64,000 nucleotides of DNA from Immersiella caudata (taxonomy: Eukaryota; Ascomycota; Sordariomycetes; Sordariales; Lasiosphaeriaceae), in the NCBI GenBank assembly GCA_030512335.1, contig JAULSU010000003.1, forward strand, positions 2,852,001 through 2,916,000, written 5' to 3'. Made by a program: the position numbers and the translations under genes. Position 1 is the first letter of the stretch. Every line of letters begins with the position of its first letter. This document shows, piece after piece, positions 42,296 to 54,275 of the stretch. Below the pieces are notes generated by a model that was given only the letters and a program-made list of their open reading frames with translations, did no database searches and had not been told where the DNA came from.

Positions 42296-45200
42296 CGGTC
42301 TGCGGTTTGCGGTCTGGCGGTGCGGGCGGTGCGCTTTTGCCTTTTGGGGCGGCGGCTTCTGCTGCTGCTGCTGCTCCGACTAGCAACTACTGAGACTGCT
42401 TCCAACGCCGCGTGCGGTGCGGTCCTCGGCTGCGGCTCTACCTTGACTTGGGGTGCCCGTCCGGCGAGTGAGTGACCTGGCTCACCTAAAAGGTCGGTCA
42501 CGGCGGGAGCGGTCCAGGACTTGAGGTTCTGGGCTGGCTGACAAGACCCGGTGCGTGCAGGGACGTGGAGGCCGGGGCGGTCTCGGACAAGGAAAGTCCT
42601 TGGAAAGGTGCTCAGGGGGAGGGAGGGGCACGAGGGAAAACGAGCGTGGTGGGATGACGGTTTGTGTTTTTTTTTGTCTCTGACGTTGGGGAAGAGGGAG
42701 AGTTCGGTCGAGCTCCAGATGACCGTGGAGGGGTCGTTGTCCCTCTTGAAGGAACCTCCGGTCGGTATAATTAAAAGTACCCTGAGTACCTCTGGTACCG
42801 TAGTTCCCAGGTCTCGCCCTCCCCTACCGCAGCCCGGGACGGCACAAGTGCAGTACCACAGTGGTGTGGGACGGTGGGACGGTGGGACGGCCTCCTCAGT
42901 GCGGTTCCCCATGGATGGTGGGAAGTTGCAGGCTGTTAGCAGGGGTCTTAGGGCCTCTCGACCAACCAGGATGGCCAGCCATGCGGCCCGCACACCAAGG
43001 AAGTCCAGTGAGGTCCAGGCTCGTGGCTTCCCTCCCAGTCCAGCACCACACCTTTCCCAGGTGGAGACGGGGTTCAGGCGGTTGGCTGCCGGCCAGCCTT
43101 GGGACCTCTGGGGTTCCACAGCCACACTTCAAAACCCACAAATCGAAACTGCAAACCAAGCCGTCTGCCGTTCTGGAAAAATGGATGGCCACAAGCAGAA
43201 CGCAAAGTAACGCAAAGCATGGGCACGGTGGCACGATGGCGGGGAGAGAGCATGGGGAAAGGGACTGATCAGTTGCTGCTTCATGCTGTATGCTCTCCAT
43301 GCCCATCCATGTTCTGATCCCGCCCCATACGTATGCGTAGAGTTACTTTTGGTACTTCTTGTATGTGCTCCGTCTGGGTCGGTATGTCGGGAGGCGCCTC
43401 ACAAGCTAAAAGGTACCTCTTGTCCTGTCCCATCCTTCGATGTTTGGTCGCCCGTAGCTCGGTACGAAGCACCCATGTTGCCCCGACCGCCTCGACTGCA
43501 ACTGCCAGCCGGAAGGTGCGACGGACTGCCCTGGCACTCTGGCGCCGCTGGGACCGCTGGGACCGCTGGCGCCGCTAACACGGCACCCAAAACTCGAAGA
43601 CCACACAACCTCAGACGAGAGACCAGACGGCGAGGATGGGCGGCACGCGGCATGGGTACAAGGTTCGGGGAAGGTTGGCTGCCGAACGGGCGAGGTCTGA
43701 TCATGGAACATTGGCTCCATGGCTCGCCCCCAAATGGCTCCTATGGGCACTCCCGCTGCTTCGCCGCGTCCTCGCTGCTTTGCTGCCCGCGCCCAGCTGC
43801 CAGCTTTTCCGGGGGAGACTCGACCGCTGGCCCGTCCGTCCAGTCTGGGCTCGTCTTTGCCTTTCATCGCTTACTTGCTTCTGCTTCTCGACATCGATCG
43901 CTTGCCCGCAGCGGAGCGGCTGGCCTGTGTCCGCTGACGAAGAAGACGCCGCTCTGTGGTTCGCTAGACCGGCAGCCTGGGAGCCCAAACCAACGCCGCA
44001 GCCGGGCCCTCGTGTAGCCACCCTCATCAACTACCAACCGCCTCCGGCGGAGCGCAGGCGCAACCCTCATCGAGCATCAAACACCCATCACCGCGCACCA
44101 CTGCTGCGCCCGCATCACCGACTGCAACGCGCATCGAGCGTCCAAATCTCGTCTCCCCGGCACGCAAAGCAGCAAGCAATACGCGACCCGCAACACTGCG
44201 CCGGAAGCGAGCCGACAAAACGGCTCCGCCCCTCCAAAAGCGCAGGCCACCGTCTCAAGTCTTCCAAATTGGATGCCTTCACCGCCTTGCGGCAGTCGCG
44301 AGAAGATGATTGTTGCCAAGCCGCTGTATGCATGCCAACATAGCTATCCCACATCCCTCGGCGTGCTTGTCGCAAAGTAGCTGCATGTCAAGCGTATGTA
44401 TGTCTCTGGTCCAGAGTGGGGACGCGGTGTGAGAGGGGTTCTCCTTCGAGGCTCATGGTCACCCATGGGATTGCTCGGGCTCGGTTCCGCCAGAAGAAGG
44501 GGGGCCAGCCCGCCCGCAGGTCGCCCGCAGAACCTGACCAGTAGCTGATTTGTTCCCGCAGGAGCTGCACGGCGCACGACGTGTGTGCTTGGTGGGGAGG
44601 AGCAGGGCCCGGCAGCGTGCGTCGCTCTGCGCTTGCCAACCTAGATGGGGTGGGAGCGAGGGGATGGGGGGGAGAGAGAGGGGGAGGGGCCCCGAAGTGG
44701 GGAGATTTACCCGCACTGGCTAACGACATCGCGCCTCCGAAGGGACCCGTTCCCGGAAGCGCTCCGGTTGACTGCCACTGGCCACGAGCTGCTGTGCCAG
44801 AAGTGAGAAGTGACATTTCACACGATAAGCGCAGACCGGCTTTTATTCGATTCCCAGGCCAAACCTGACTGTCGGGGAGAAGAAGTGGAGAGAGAGTGCC
44901 GTTGGGTTGGGCAGTCCACCGTTGGTTATCGGTTCTGTGCTGACGTCCGCTTCTGCTGCTTCCTGGCGGCCCAAGCCAGGAGCTCGGGAGAGAAGTCGGG
45001 CATCCGTGTTCTTGGTGCCAGCCTCCTTGTTGATGTCGCTGCTCGAGGCGTTCGGCTTACAGCCAATGGGCGAGTGCGTCTTAGTAAACCGGCATGGCAC
45101 AAGAAAGAGTGGGAGAGGAAGCAGGGAAGAGGAGAGAAATCAGCCATGATGATGCTGAAGGCAAGAAGAAAAACCTCAACGACTCCCGTGACCAGGGACC

Positions 45201-48200
45201 GGCAGCAGCCGGCATCCGGAATGGGCACATCGGGGACAGTATTGTTTTCCCCATGTGGCCATTCGGCAGCCCCCAATCACTCCCCCGTGGCTTTCAAGCC
45301 AGGGTCGCTCGCCGGTTGTCGTCAATTCGGCAACCTGGCCTAGTGGGCGGGATGGATGTTGTGCCCGCCGTGTTCGGCCTGGCTGCCGGCCTTGTCTGCC
45401 TACCGCGTAGGTTTGGCGGTGGTGCGCCTCATCCGTCAACCGCAACCGCTGTTCAGCAGCCGATCCTCGCTTGGCGCCCAACTCACAGGCGCGTCGGCCG
45501 CTTTTGTTTCGACTTCCTGTGTCTGCGTCTGTTCCCTGCGTCTGCCAGCCGCCCCTCCCTTGACCATCCTCGGACAATACGTACCGCACTCGCTACCAGC
45601 CTGGAGCGGCCCTCGCGTCATCGGCAGTGTCGCAGCGCGTGTCAGCCAGCGCCCTCGCCATTCCATACCGCGATGCCACGACAACTCACCGACCCCAGAC
45701 TTTTCCTTCTTGACCGACACAGCGATAATGCGCGATAATGCAAAGCTAAGGCAACCGGTCTAAACGTGGAGCCGCTTTGTTTTCGGCAGCCCAAGAGCCG
45801 CCCAAATCAGGGCACCGGATTCGCTTCGCCGATCTTGAATTTGCGGACCGGGCCCGGCTGCTGGGAAAAGCACGCGATAGGGGCCGCCGGCGGTATGTCG
45901 TGTTAGGATACTCCTTCCTCTTTTTTCCCCTTCGGCAAACAAAGTGTACGCCGCTTCTTGCGCAGCAAGTGCGTGCATATTCATCGAGCAACGTGTCATA
46001 CAGGACACATACATAGCGCGCCATGGCTACACCGCAGACTGGCGACCGCTTAATGGCAGCCGACTGGCTCCCATTTCCTCGCAGTGATGTCCGGGGCGTC
46101 TTTTCACGCCCTGCTGCGTTGATGGGCTCAAACCTTGCGGTAGCACTTGCCCAGTCTTCGCCATCTTGGGTAGAGATGCATTCTGACATCCCGCAACTCT
46201 TGACCGGTGCCCAGATCAAGCATCGTCATATTGCCGCTGCCCGAAGCCTTCATCCTCTCGGCAGATGCTTGATCTCATGGTGTATGTCGGCGACTGCTTA
46301 GCCGAGCGGAGGTTCGTCAGCACGGCGAGCACGTCCCCTTCGTGCGGTACGACCGCCTTGATTCCCCTTGTTGTGATAGGGGTAGGCGCGGTGTCCTTGT
46401 TTTGACGAATAGAACCGGCGAGACCAAAATACAAGAAATTGGGAGGGGCTTGCGATGTAGTGCTCGAGCTCGCATCCAAATGCCAGGCGTGACTCTAATC
46501 GGGGAAATGAAATGCCGGCAGCCCATCTTGTGCTCCACGAGGTTGGCGATGGTTTGGTATCAGAAGTTTGATACATTCTTAAGCCAATCGTCCAGCATTT
46601 CATCTGTCAGTCGCAGTCGGCGCTTTAGAATCTGGGGAATCCGATGAGGTTCAGGCCCCCAAAATTTAGGGTCAAGCGACCCCCCACGCATCCGGTCAGT
46701 GGTACTCTTTCTTGTTCTTTGTTCCTCAGAAGAAGAGTTGAGACTGCGCCAACGCGGGTTTACCCGTCCCGCTGTTGTCACTGCCGCGACACCCAGCGGC
46801 CGACGTCGGAAGGAGCCGGGGACAGCCGTCGTCTCATGGCCATGGCTTGCTACTGTCTGTCGATCATGTCATAGTCAGCCGCATGTTCCCCCAGGCGTTG
46901 CCATCTTTCATTACCAGGGCTGCAAGTTGGGAGGGGCTAGACGGGGTCCTACTTACCACGAGGCACATCGATATGCTCACATTCTTCCTGGTTGTCTTTG
47001 AAGCTCGGCCCGGAGTTGGACTTCTCTGTCGGTGTCCTCGAATGGAAATGCGTGTTGCATCGCTCATCGATGGAGTAGGTGTCCGGGTTTCCACCCAAGA
47101 GAGCCGGGTTTGTTGTTAAGGCAGTATTTTTCGAGGGAGTAGCGAAAGAGGCATCTATTGTATGCAGAGGGTGCCGGGGCCCTGTCCCCAGCGAGGTAGG
47201 CGATTGGGGATCGGAAGAGAGCGTGTGTGTGAGGGTTGGGGCACTGCGCGGAGCGGCAGTGTCGTCCTGAGGACAGGCTTCTTTCTGCCACCATGTGCCA
47301 GGTAAGCGTATCCAGGGCGGCCGACAGCTTGAGTGAAAAATGACAGCTCTCTTCGCGAGCAGGGACCTGTCGAGCGAGTTGTCGATTTTGAGGCTAGTAT
47401 CATCTACGGCTTGGCACTGATGAAGCCGGGAGAAGTGCCACAGGAAGTCGTGCATGCATGGGGCCAGCGACGCCGTTGGGGAGCGCCTGCTGCTGTTTCT
47501 GGAATACTTTGAAACAACAAAGCCCCACGCCCACGCACCCTAGTCTTGACGGCCTCGAAGGTCAGGCACTACGCGGGTCCGGACCTTGCAACAGAGCAAA
47601 CAAGTTCACCAGTCCTCCAAGCCTGGTTTCCCGACTGTTGACACCTGGCAGGGCATGCGGGCTTGTAGATTGACCGTGTGAACGGTGAAGTGAGTAATCC
47701 AATCTGAATGGAGCCCCTGAGCAGGCGGGGCTAAGCGCTCCAAGACAAAGGTCTCTGGTCGGTTCTAGTTCGTGCCGTCACAAACACCTTAACGCCCCAA
47801 GGTACCTGAGTATAACTCGCCGAACTGGGCTTGAGACGGAAGGAACGTTCTATTTTTCGTGCCTCGGCAGACATCCACAGGGCCAACAGCATAATAGGCG
47901 TATTTAATGGAAGGCACAACACACGGCCGAAAGGTGCCAACCATAACACCAGACTCGGAGGTGAGGCTTCTCAAAACACGCCCCACAGGCAAAGCCTAAA
48001 TTAACCTGAATACCTATCTCTCTTCCAAAAAGGTTCAAGACTCTTCCTCACGTTGTGGTTTCGACCTACTCTCGCTGGCGGGACTATCATCATTGGCAAC
48101 TGGTAGAGTCCGTCCCTAGCTTGGAATCCCCCACTTGGCAGTGCTAGTCTTGCGAAACAGTCGATCCATTGGCCCGATCTTGATCTGCTGGAGATGGGAG

Positions 48201-49733
48201 GGGCCGGCATCGTCCAAGCTGCCCTGTTGCTGCTAGATCGATCTGTCTGACTGACAGCTACATGGTGCAGTTCCCGAATCGATGATGTTGCAGCACGCGT
48301 CGAACCAATTCTTGGCGACGCAACACGATGAGGATAGCCGCCAAAACCCTGTTCGATGAGCACGTCCAGAGACCGCGCCCCTGATCTGATAGAATCTAAT
48401 CAGGGGAATACGGAAGGCAACCTGGCTGCCCTCAACACTACCGTCCGATGCGTTCAATGGCAGAGCGATGGATCCCGCTGCCGACTTCCGCAACGAGATG
48501 CCCGCTTTGGGTCCCAGCCTTCCGAATCGAGCGCGTTGCATCTGCGGCCAGTGCTTGAATGCGGCCGGCAGCGTTCGCGTCGTCGCTAGAGAAGCTCACC
48601 ACTGGCGCACTACCTGGCCTGGCCAGCAGCGACCACCCACTGGTTGAGGTACTGGCTACCCACACGTACTGTGAGCGGGCAGCGACACACATCACACCCC
48701 CTCCCTCCGTCAGTCTCATGCAGCCTCAGCTTCGTCATCCACACACTGCCTCGCACCCCTTGTCGATGTTTGATCCCACGAACCTGGTTCCCGCCGCTAA
48801 GCCTGCTGGCGCTCGCATCTCGATCGTCCTGATCGGTGGACACCTGCAGCTGATGCTACAGAGGGTGTGAGACTGACCACCGGGCAGCACGCAGCTCGCC
48901 GAGACTCGCCCCCCTCCCCATCACGACACCCACCGGCATCTGGTCGAGGTCACTGGTTTCCCAGGCGCTAGTTAGCTCGTACCGCGTTGCATAATACGTG
49001 CCGAGAGGGGGGGCCTATGACACACTGCGGCAGCGCGATGGCCTCCCGCTGCGGAGTAACAGCCCTCCGCGCAATGCTCAACGGTCCTCCAGCGTTTTCC
49101 GTACGAGGTTTCCATTTAATCAAGCGTGCCTTAGTCTCGAGCGAGTCGATCCGAGACCCTTATCGGACGCCATGCCGTTGTATTCACCCTCCCGCTGCGA
49201 AGGCCCGCCGCTGTCTATAGATAGCCGGGTGGCGACCCTCCTCTGGCTAAAGGCAGGCAGGGGGGGCTCAGGGTCCTTGGACTACTCACGCAATGGGTGA
49301 GATACATTGGTGCTATTCAGTGAAGTAGACCAAGACCGTATGCCAGGCTGCATCAGCTGTGCAGTATGATACATCATATGAGTCTCAACTAAAAAGGGGC
49401 ACGCTGCACCACAACCAATAAACCGCTCCAATGCTTCCCGCTGCCCACTTGCTGGCCTGCCAATCACACGTCTAAACGCCTTTTGCTTCTTCAACCTCAA
49501 TGTCAGAATGGTTGCAACGGTGATAACCATTGCGTTTGTAGTTCTGCACGTGTTCCCTGATCGAGAAGGACACTTATAATACACTAGATTGAGTCAAGCG
49601 GCCGGATATGCCTCCTCTTTACTGCCTGATATCCTTAAAAAAACAGAAAAGAAACACAGAAAAAAAAGAACGAGCAAAGCAGTAAGACATACCACTGCGC
49701 TGATAAAAGAGGGAAGCGCAGCCGATTGCGGAC

Positions 49734-49737
49734 GTGT

Positions 49738-49768
<31 letters not shown>
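49734..49768. repeat. TG dinucleotide microsatellite
   Basis: About 35 bases of alternating G and T with one interrupting GA. It lies in the gene-poor interval. Confidence 0.85.
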
Positions 49769-50626
49769 AGTTACGTCTGTTGGTTAGAAGATGGGATGGT
49801 GTGTCCCAACATGACGCCAAGAGATGGAATTTCAGTGCCTTGAATAGCCGAGGATGAATGCGAGCAGTACCCAGTGCTAAGATGTGGAGCAAGCGCGTGA
49901 GACACAAGCACGATGTCATGTTGTGCGAGCAAAGAGAAAGCTCTAGAACATTGATGATGTCGAATACGAACTTATTGCATGGATGCGTAGGCAAGGTAAT
50001 AAGGCAGAAAGGAAGGACGAGGGTGAGGATGAGGGGAGGGGGGTGACATGTGAACCACGTGCAGGGAGATTTTGTGTGAGGAGGGAATGCGGTGCATGTG
50101 ACACTTGATATGGGAGCATGGCTCGGACTCTGATGCTGTGGTTAGGTAAGATGAGGATTGGGTTGTTACGGGAGCGAGGGAAGGCAGCCACCGCTGAACT
50201 AGAATTGGAGCAAAAGGGTATACCCCTGAGTTGACTAGAGTAGGGATACCTCAATGGCAGTCAGCACCCACTGTGAATAAACAAGGGGAACAGCAGGGGT
50301 GCCTCGTCACATTACATCATAGCATTGCTTCAGGGAAATCTCAGGAGCCAAGAAATCCAACGCAGAATCCATCAAGTCTATCTGGTCTATGTAACAGCGT
50401 GCTGGAGCCCAAGCGATATCTCGTCCGCGTTCATTGCTTGTCGTAATTACATTCTCGAATCCCCGCTTGTTCCCAGCTCTCATTATCCATCCGCTTTGAC
50501 CTAGACACGAAACTTTTGCTCCCATATATACCCGAGTGCGGCGCAAGGCCTAGTATCCTCCATTATTACGCTAAGTTCATGCCGACTCGGGATGGGACGC
50601 CTATGTGCAGTAGCGCTCCGAGTCTT

Positions 50627-52100
50627 CTATGCGACAACCGGAGCAGCCTCCTCCTGAACGGGGGCGGCGGCTTCCTCAGGGGCAGCGGTGGTCTCGACGG
50701 CGAGGTCGTAGCCGTGGCCAAAACGGCCGCCATAGCCATCGCGGCCGTAGCCGAATCCGTGCTCGCCGTAGTTGCCGTGCTCGCCACCATGGCCGTTGCG
50801 TCCGCTGTAGATCTCGCCGCCGTAGCCGCCATGACCATATCCGTGGGATCCGAAACCGCCGTGCTCGCCACCATAGCCGCCATGGCCAGAGTAGCCATCA
50901 TGACCGTAGTTGTCGTGGCTATATCCGTCACGGCCGTAGTTGTCGTAGCTGCCAGAGTAGCCGTTGTTGTGCTCGTAGGAAGAGCGGCCATAGCGGCCAT
51001 ATCCACCGTGGCTGCCATATCCATTGCTGTATCCGTTGGAGTAGCCGACGCTGTGGTGGCCAGAGTATCCGTCATGGCCGTAGTCGTCGTGGCTGTAGCT
51101 GTCACCATGGCCGTGTCCACCGTAGCTCTTAGCACCATAGCCGCCGTAGCCATATCCGTGGTCGTAGTTGTCACCATAGCCACCGTTTCCGCCGTAGTTG
51201 TTATGGCCACCATAACCGCCGTGGCCAGAGTAGCCGTGACTGTAACCATAGCCGTGCTCACCGTAGTTGTCGTTCCCGTAGCCACCATGGCCGTAACCGT
51301 GGGAGCCGTAGTTGTTGCCAAAGCCGCCGTGTCCGTAGCCGTGAGATCCGTAGTTGTTGCCACCGTATCCGTACCCCTTGTTGCGGTACCTGCAGTTGGA
51401 GTAGTCGTTGCCGGAGCAGTAGTACTCATCATCGGAGTCGGAGTCGGAGTCGGAGTCGGAGTCAGAGTAATCAGAAGTGTCGTAGTCGTAGCTGGGCTTG
51501 CTGTGTCCGTTGCCATGGCTTCCGCGACCGTAACCGCCGACCTTGTTATCGTAGTGGTTGCCATGTCCATAGCTCTCACCGTGACCGTGGTTGTTGCGGC
51601 CATAGTTCTCCAAGTAGCCGTTGGGGACGGGGCGGACGCAGCGAATACGCTTGTAGTAGCTGCCATTGACATCGTGACATCCGTAGCCAAGGTAGCCGAA
51701 GAAGTCACCAGTGCAGGTCAGGCGGCCATAGCTATCCCTCGTCCAATCGGAGTAGGCGGCGGCGTATTTCTCAACGTAGACCGACTGCCTGTAGTCTCCG
51801 ACGCGAAGCTAGAAACTTCACGTCAGCCAGGTCCTTCTCCTCAAGAGGGTTGTGTTGCCTTACGTCGCAGTCGAAGTTTACGCGCTCCTTGTTACCATAG
51901 TACTCCTTGCAGTCGCAGGTATCGTAGAGGGAGAAGCTCGTGAAGTCATAGTCGTATCCGTTACCCTGGGTAGTTTGGTTTGCCGCGGCGGCAGCGGGGG
52001 CAGGGGCAGGGGCAGGGGCAGGGGCTGGAGCCGGAGCCGCAGCGACTGTGGCAGCAAGTGCCAAGGCCGCCAGGCCAGAGCGAAGGTATCCTTTAGACAT
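50627..52100 (-). CDS. Secreted Gly/Tyr/His-rich repeat protein with Cys domain
   Basis: Two exons, 52100-51864 and 51808-50627 (minus strand, 55-nt GT-AG intron with GCTGAC branch motif), encode 472 residues. The order is: signal peptide (SGLAALALAATVAAA); an Ala-Pro dipeptide run; a region of about 130 residues with six cysteines (TCDCKEYYG, NFDCD, GRLTCTGDFFGYLGYGCHD, KRIRCVRPVPNG); a Ser-Asp repeat; a CSGNDYSNC pair; then about 270 residues of Gly, Tyr, His, Asn and Ser repeats such as NNYGSHGYGHGG (twice) and GHDGYSGH; and an Ala/Glu/Pro tail (EEAAAPVQEEAAPVVA). I do not recognise the family. The tail is predicted to be disordered and aromatic-rich. A role at the cell surface, wall or matrix is inference. 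The ATG at 52100 is preferred over an upstream GTG because it places the signal peptide at the N-terminus. Confidence 0.8.
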
Positions 52101-53694
52101 GGTGCCAGTCACCGCAAGTGTTGTAAGAGACCAGTAGAAACGCCAAGACGTGTGAGAGTTGTGGATGATGAGAATGCAGAAGACAAGAGCGCCTCAGTTC
52201 GTGGAAAGCGAGATGTTGATATAGTAGCCCAACGGCGAGCATCCCCTTAGCAGACGTCTGTCACTGTCAGTGTCAGCACCATCGGAGCTCCCGCCGGAGT
52301 GGCCAAGATTGATCCATTATGGCGTCCGCGTCCAGCCGAACAGTAGCGAGAAGCAAACTACGGGAGAGATCGCGGTGGGGGGAGTCCGTTCTGAGCGCCT
52401 TGTCTCGTGAAGGGGGAGATCCGAACGCCAAAGAATCCACAGGTCCCAGACTTCTGGGGAATTGGCGCAAATGCGACCTGGCCCGCAAAGCGAAGCTCTT
52501 GGAGCTTGTGAGGTAGCGCTGACCTGCGATGTCAACGATGACGTGAAGGGCGCTTGAACGCGGAGAATCTGCCATTGCAACACGCCAGCATGGAGCTGCT
52601 CGCCATCGCAACACCGCGTTGAAAACTTCTTCCGCGCTTGTGAGAATTGTACCATAAGCATGGCGATTCAATCGCCGATAGTCCTGACACGCGTGACGGC
52701 GACCCCTTTCTTCACAACACGAGTCGACTGTAATTGGCTCGGCCGCAATTGGCAAGCTTTCTGCCCTGGTATCGATATTCCCTCGGGTTCCTGTCGATAA
52801 GTAGTCGAGAGAAGAAAGATGCTTGCGGGTGGTGTCATTCCAAGCTCATCAGCATGGCCGCAGTAAGGGAGGATAGGACACAGGTCTTGATGTTGACGAA
52901 GCAAGCTCGCTGGCCCTCAACAAAAACGAGAGGGTACCTAGTAATTCCTGGATTCAGTGAAGTGGATGCCGACGAAGGAGTGCGCGCCTATGCTCAGGAA
53001 CGGGGCGAGGAAGAGTGCAGGGAGATCTAGTATGCCTTAAATGAAGACCATCAGCTTTGTTGAGCGCCTGCTCTCGAGATGGGAGCTCAGCTCTCTTGCA
53101 GCCCTCTGTTGAAGTGTGCAGCCTTAGCAGCACGCTGGGTGGCACGTGGGTGGGTTGGTCAGCCAGCGGATTTGGCAGTGAGCTGAAGAGGGAAACCAAC
53201 TGGGGCTCACGTGAGGGGCCACCGAGGGCGCCAAGCTTCGGTTTCAAAGCCCTGAATGCTCAGGTTCACTTCAGCCTTGCTTTGTTCAGCCTCGTCAACC
53301 GCGTTGAGGGCCAATTTCTGCCGCGAACTCCCTCGTCTAGTTATCTGCTCTCTCTGCTGCTTTATTTCTCGGTGGTGTCGGTATTTTTCCTCCTCTCGGT
53401 AACTCGCTTGCATGACCTACAGCTCTCACAAAGTCCGGCAGGCAACCGCGGTCTGCGATTCGCGTCGGGGGTTGCGGAAGGTTGCGCATTTTGCGGGCTC
53501 CATCCGAGTTCTCCCAACCAATTGAACCCTTGTTCTCGAAGCCTTGAGCGCAAACAGGAGTTTTACGGGCCCGCATCATCGAAAGCTGAACATTTCAAGT
53601 GGCATTCGTGGCAGGGCAATCACAGCCTCCCCAATCGTCCATACGCGCGCAGTCAGTCGGATTTCCCCCGCTGCTGTCGTCTCTTCGCTTCGCC
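52101..53694. other. Intergenic between divergent secreted-protein and 53695-54275 genes
   Basis: Both neighbours read away from this 1.6 kb, so it is a likely shared promoter. Open frames of 160 (minus) and 213 codons (plus, ending across the next gene's ATG) show no domain and were not accepted. A pyrimidine-rich region precedes 53695. Confidence 0.45.
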
Positions 53695-54275
53695 ATGACG
53701 AGCCAAAACCCTTCGACTCCGGTCAAGGTGCCGCCCTCGGCCGCCAGCTACACCAATGCTACCTTGGATACCGACTTGCGGTCGCAAATCAACATGCTTC
53801 TAATGAAGGAAGGCCTTGTCACAAAGTGAGCCGAAACCTGCCCTTCCCATCCCGCCCCTCCAAGACCCAAGCACAGGGCTAACCATCACCCCTCTCTTCT
53901 CTCCCGCTGCGCAGGATACAAGAACATCTCCTCCACTCGCTCAACGCCAACTCGTCCAACTGGCCGACCACCGTCCAAAACCACGCCCTCTCGCTACTCC
54001 GGTCTGGCGAAGTTACCACCTTCCCCGCGCTTCTCCGACGCGTCATCGACGACGTCCGACAAGACACCCTCGCCAGTCCCTCTTTCGGCTCAGCTCCCAA
54101 CGGTACCGAGCTCAACGGCAAGAAGTCCACTAACGGGACTCCTTCCGGCGAGGCCAACGGAGCCTCATCCCACACAAACCTTACAGTTCCCCACTCAGTG
54201 GTAGAAGATGCTCTCAAAGTAACGCGCGAGAGCCTGGAATCGGTGTGTTCAATCGAGGAGAACGGGGCGTCGTGA
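53695..54275 (+). CDS. Small conserved-looking protein of unknown function
   Basis: Exons 53695-53825 and 53915-54275 code 163 residues. The second exon continues the frame perfectly (LLMKEGLVTK to IQEHLLHSL). The sequence is helical, with RSQINMLLMKEGLVTKIQEH and WPTTVQNHALSLLRSGEVTT, then FPALLRRVIDDVRQDT, an Asn/Gly/Ser linker and a final helix (VPHSVVEDALKVTRESLESV). The style resembles short nuclear or chromatin-associated subunits of filamentous fungi, but I cannot name it. A good-looking donor (GTGAGC at 54272) overlaps the stop codon and could splice to a further 3' exon near 54347; a phase-0 donor at 54243 would join to an acidic frame ending at 54643. The 163-residue form is the simplest model. 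Confidence 0.65.

Larger units (their letters stand above)
41661..50626. other. 9 kb gene-poor, GC-rich interval
   Basis: The interval lies upstream of the ABC transporter and downstream of the Gly/Tyr-rich gene. Many overlapping open frames of 100-400 codons exist in several frames, but they are Arg/Ser/Pro-rich, contradict each other and lack domains, as expected from GC-rich non-coding DNA. It holds a purine tract, CTG repeats and a TG repeat listed separately. Parts near 43500-44340 and 45400-45740 resemble fungal 5' leaders (C-rich, with many CG and few TA), so unrecognised transcripts are possible. Confidence 0.4.

Noticed and set aside
41935..43125. 396-codon frame on the minus strand upstream of the ABC transporter
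   Set aside because: It is Arg/Ser/Pro-rich, with no domain and no GC3 coding pattern, and conflicts with equally long frames on the other strand.
50566..51708. 380-codon Thr/Ala/Met-rich frame on the minus strand
   Set aside because: It is a frame-shifted shadow of the Gly/Tyr/His-rich coding frame and lacks the cysteines and the signal-peptide exon.
50516..51943. 475-codon open frame on the plus strand, Val/Ala-rich, resembling a membrane protein
   Set aside because: It is antisense to the Gly/Tyr-rich gene. Reverse complements of GGC/TAC-type codons read as Ala and Val, so the hydrophobic look follows from the repeats. The minus-strand model has a signal peptide and a proper intron.
53057..53698. 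213-codon frame ending in ATGA overlap with the next gene
   Set aside because: The overlap looks like bacterial coupling, but this is a fungal leader; the sequence has no domain and is not a plausible protein.
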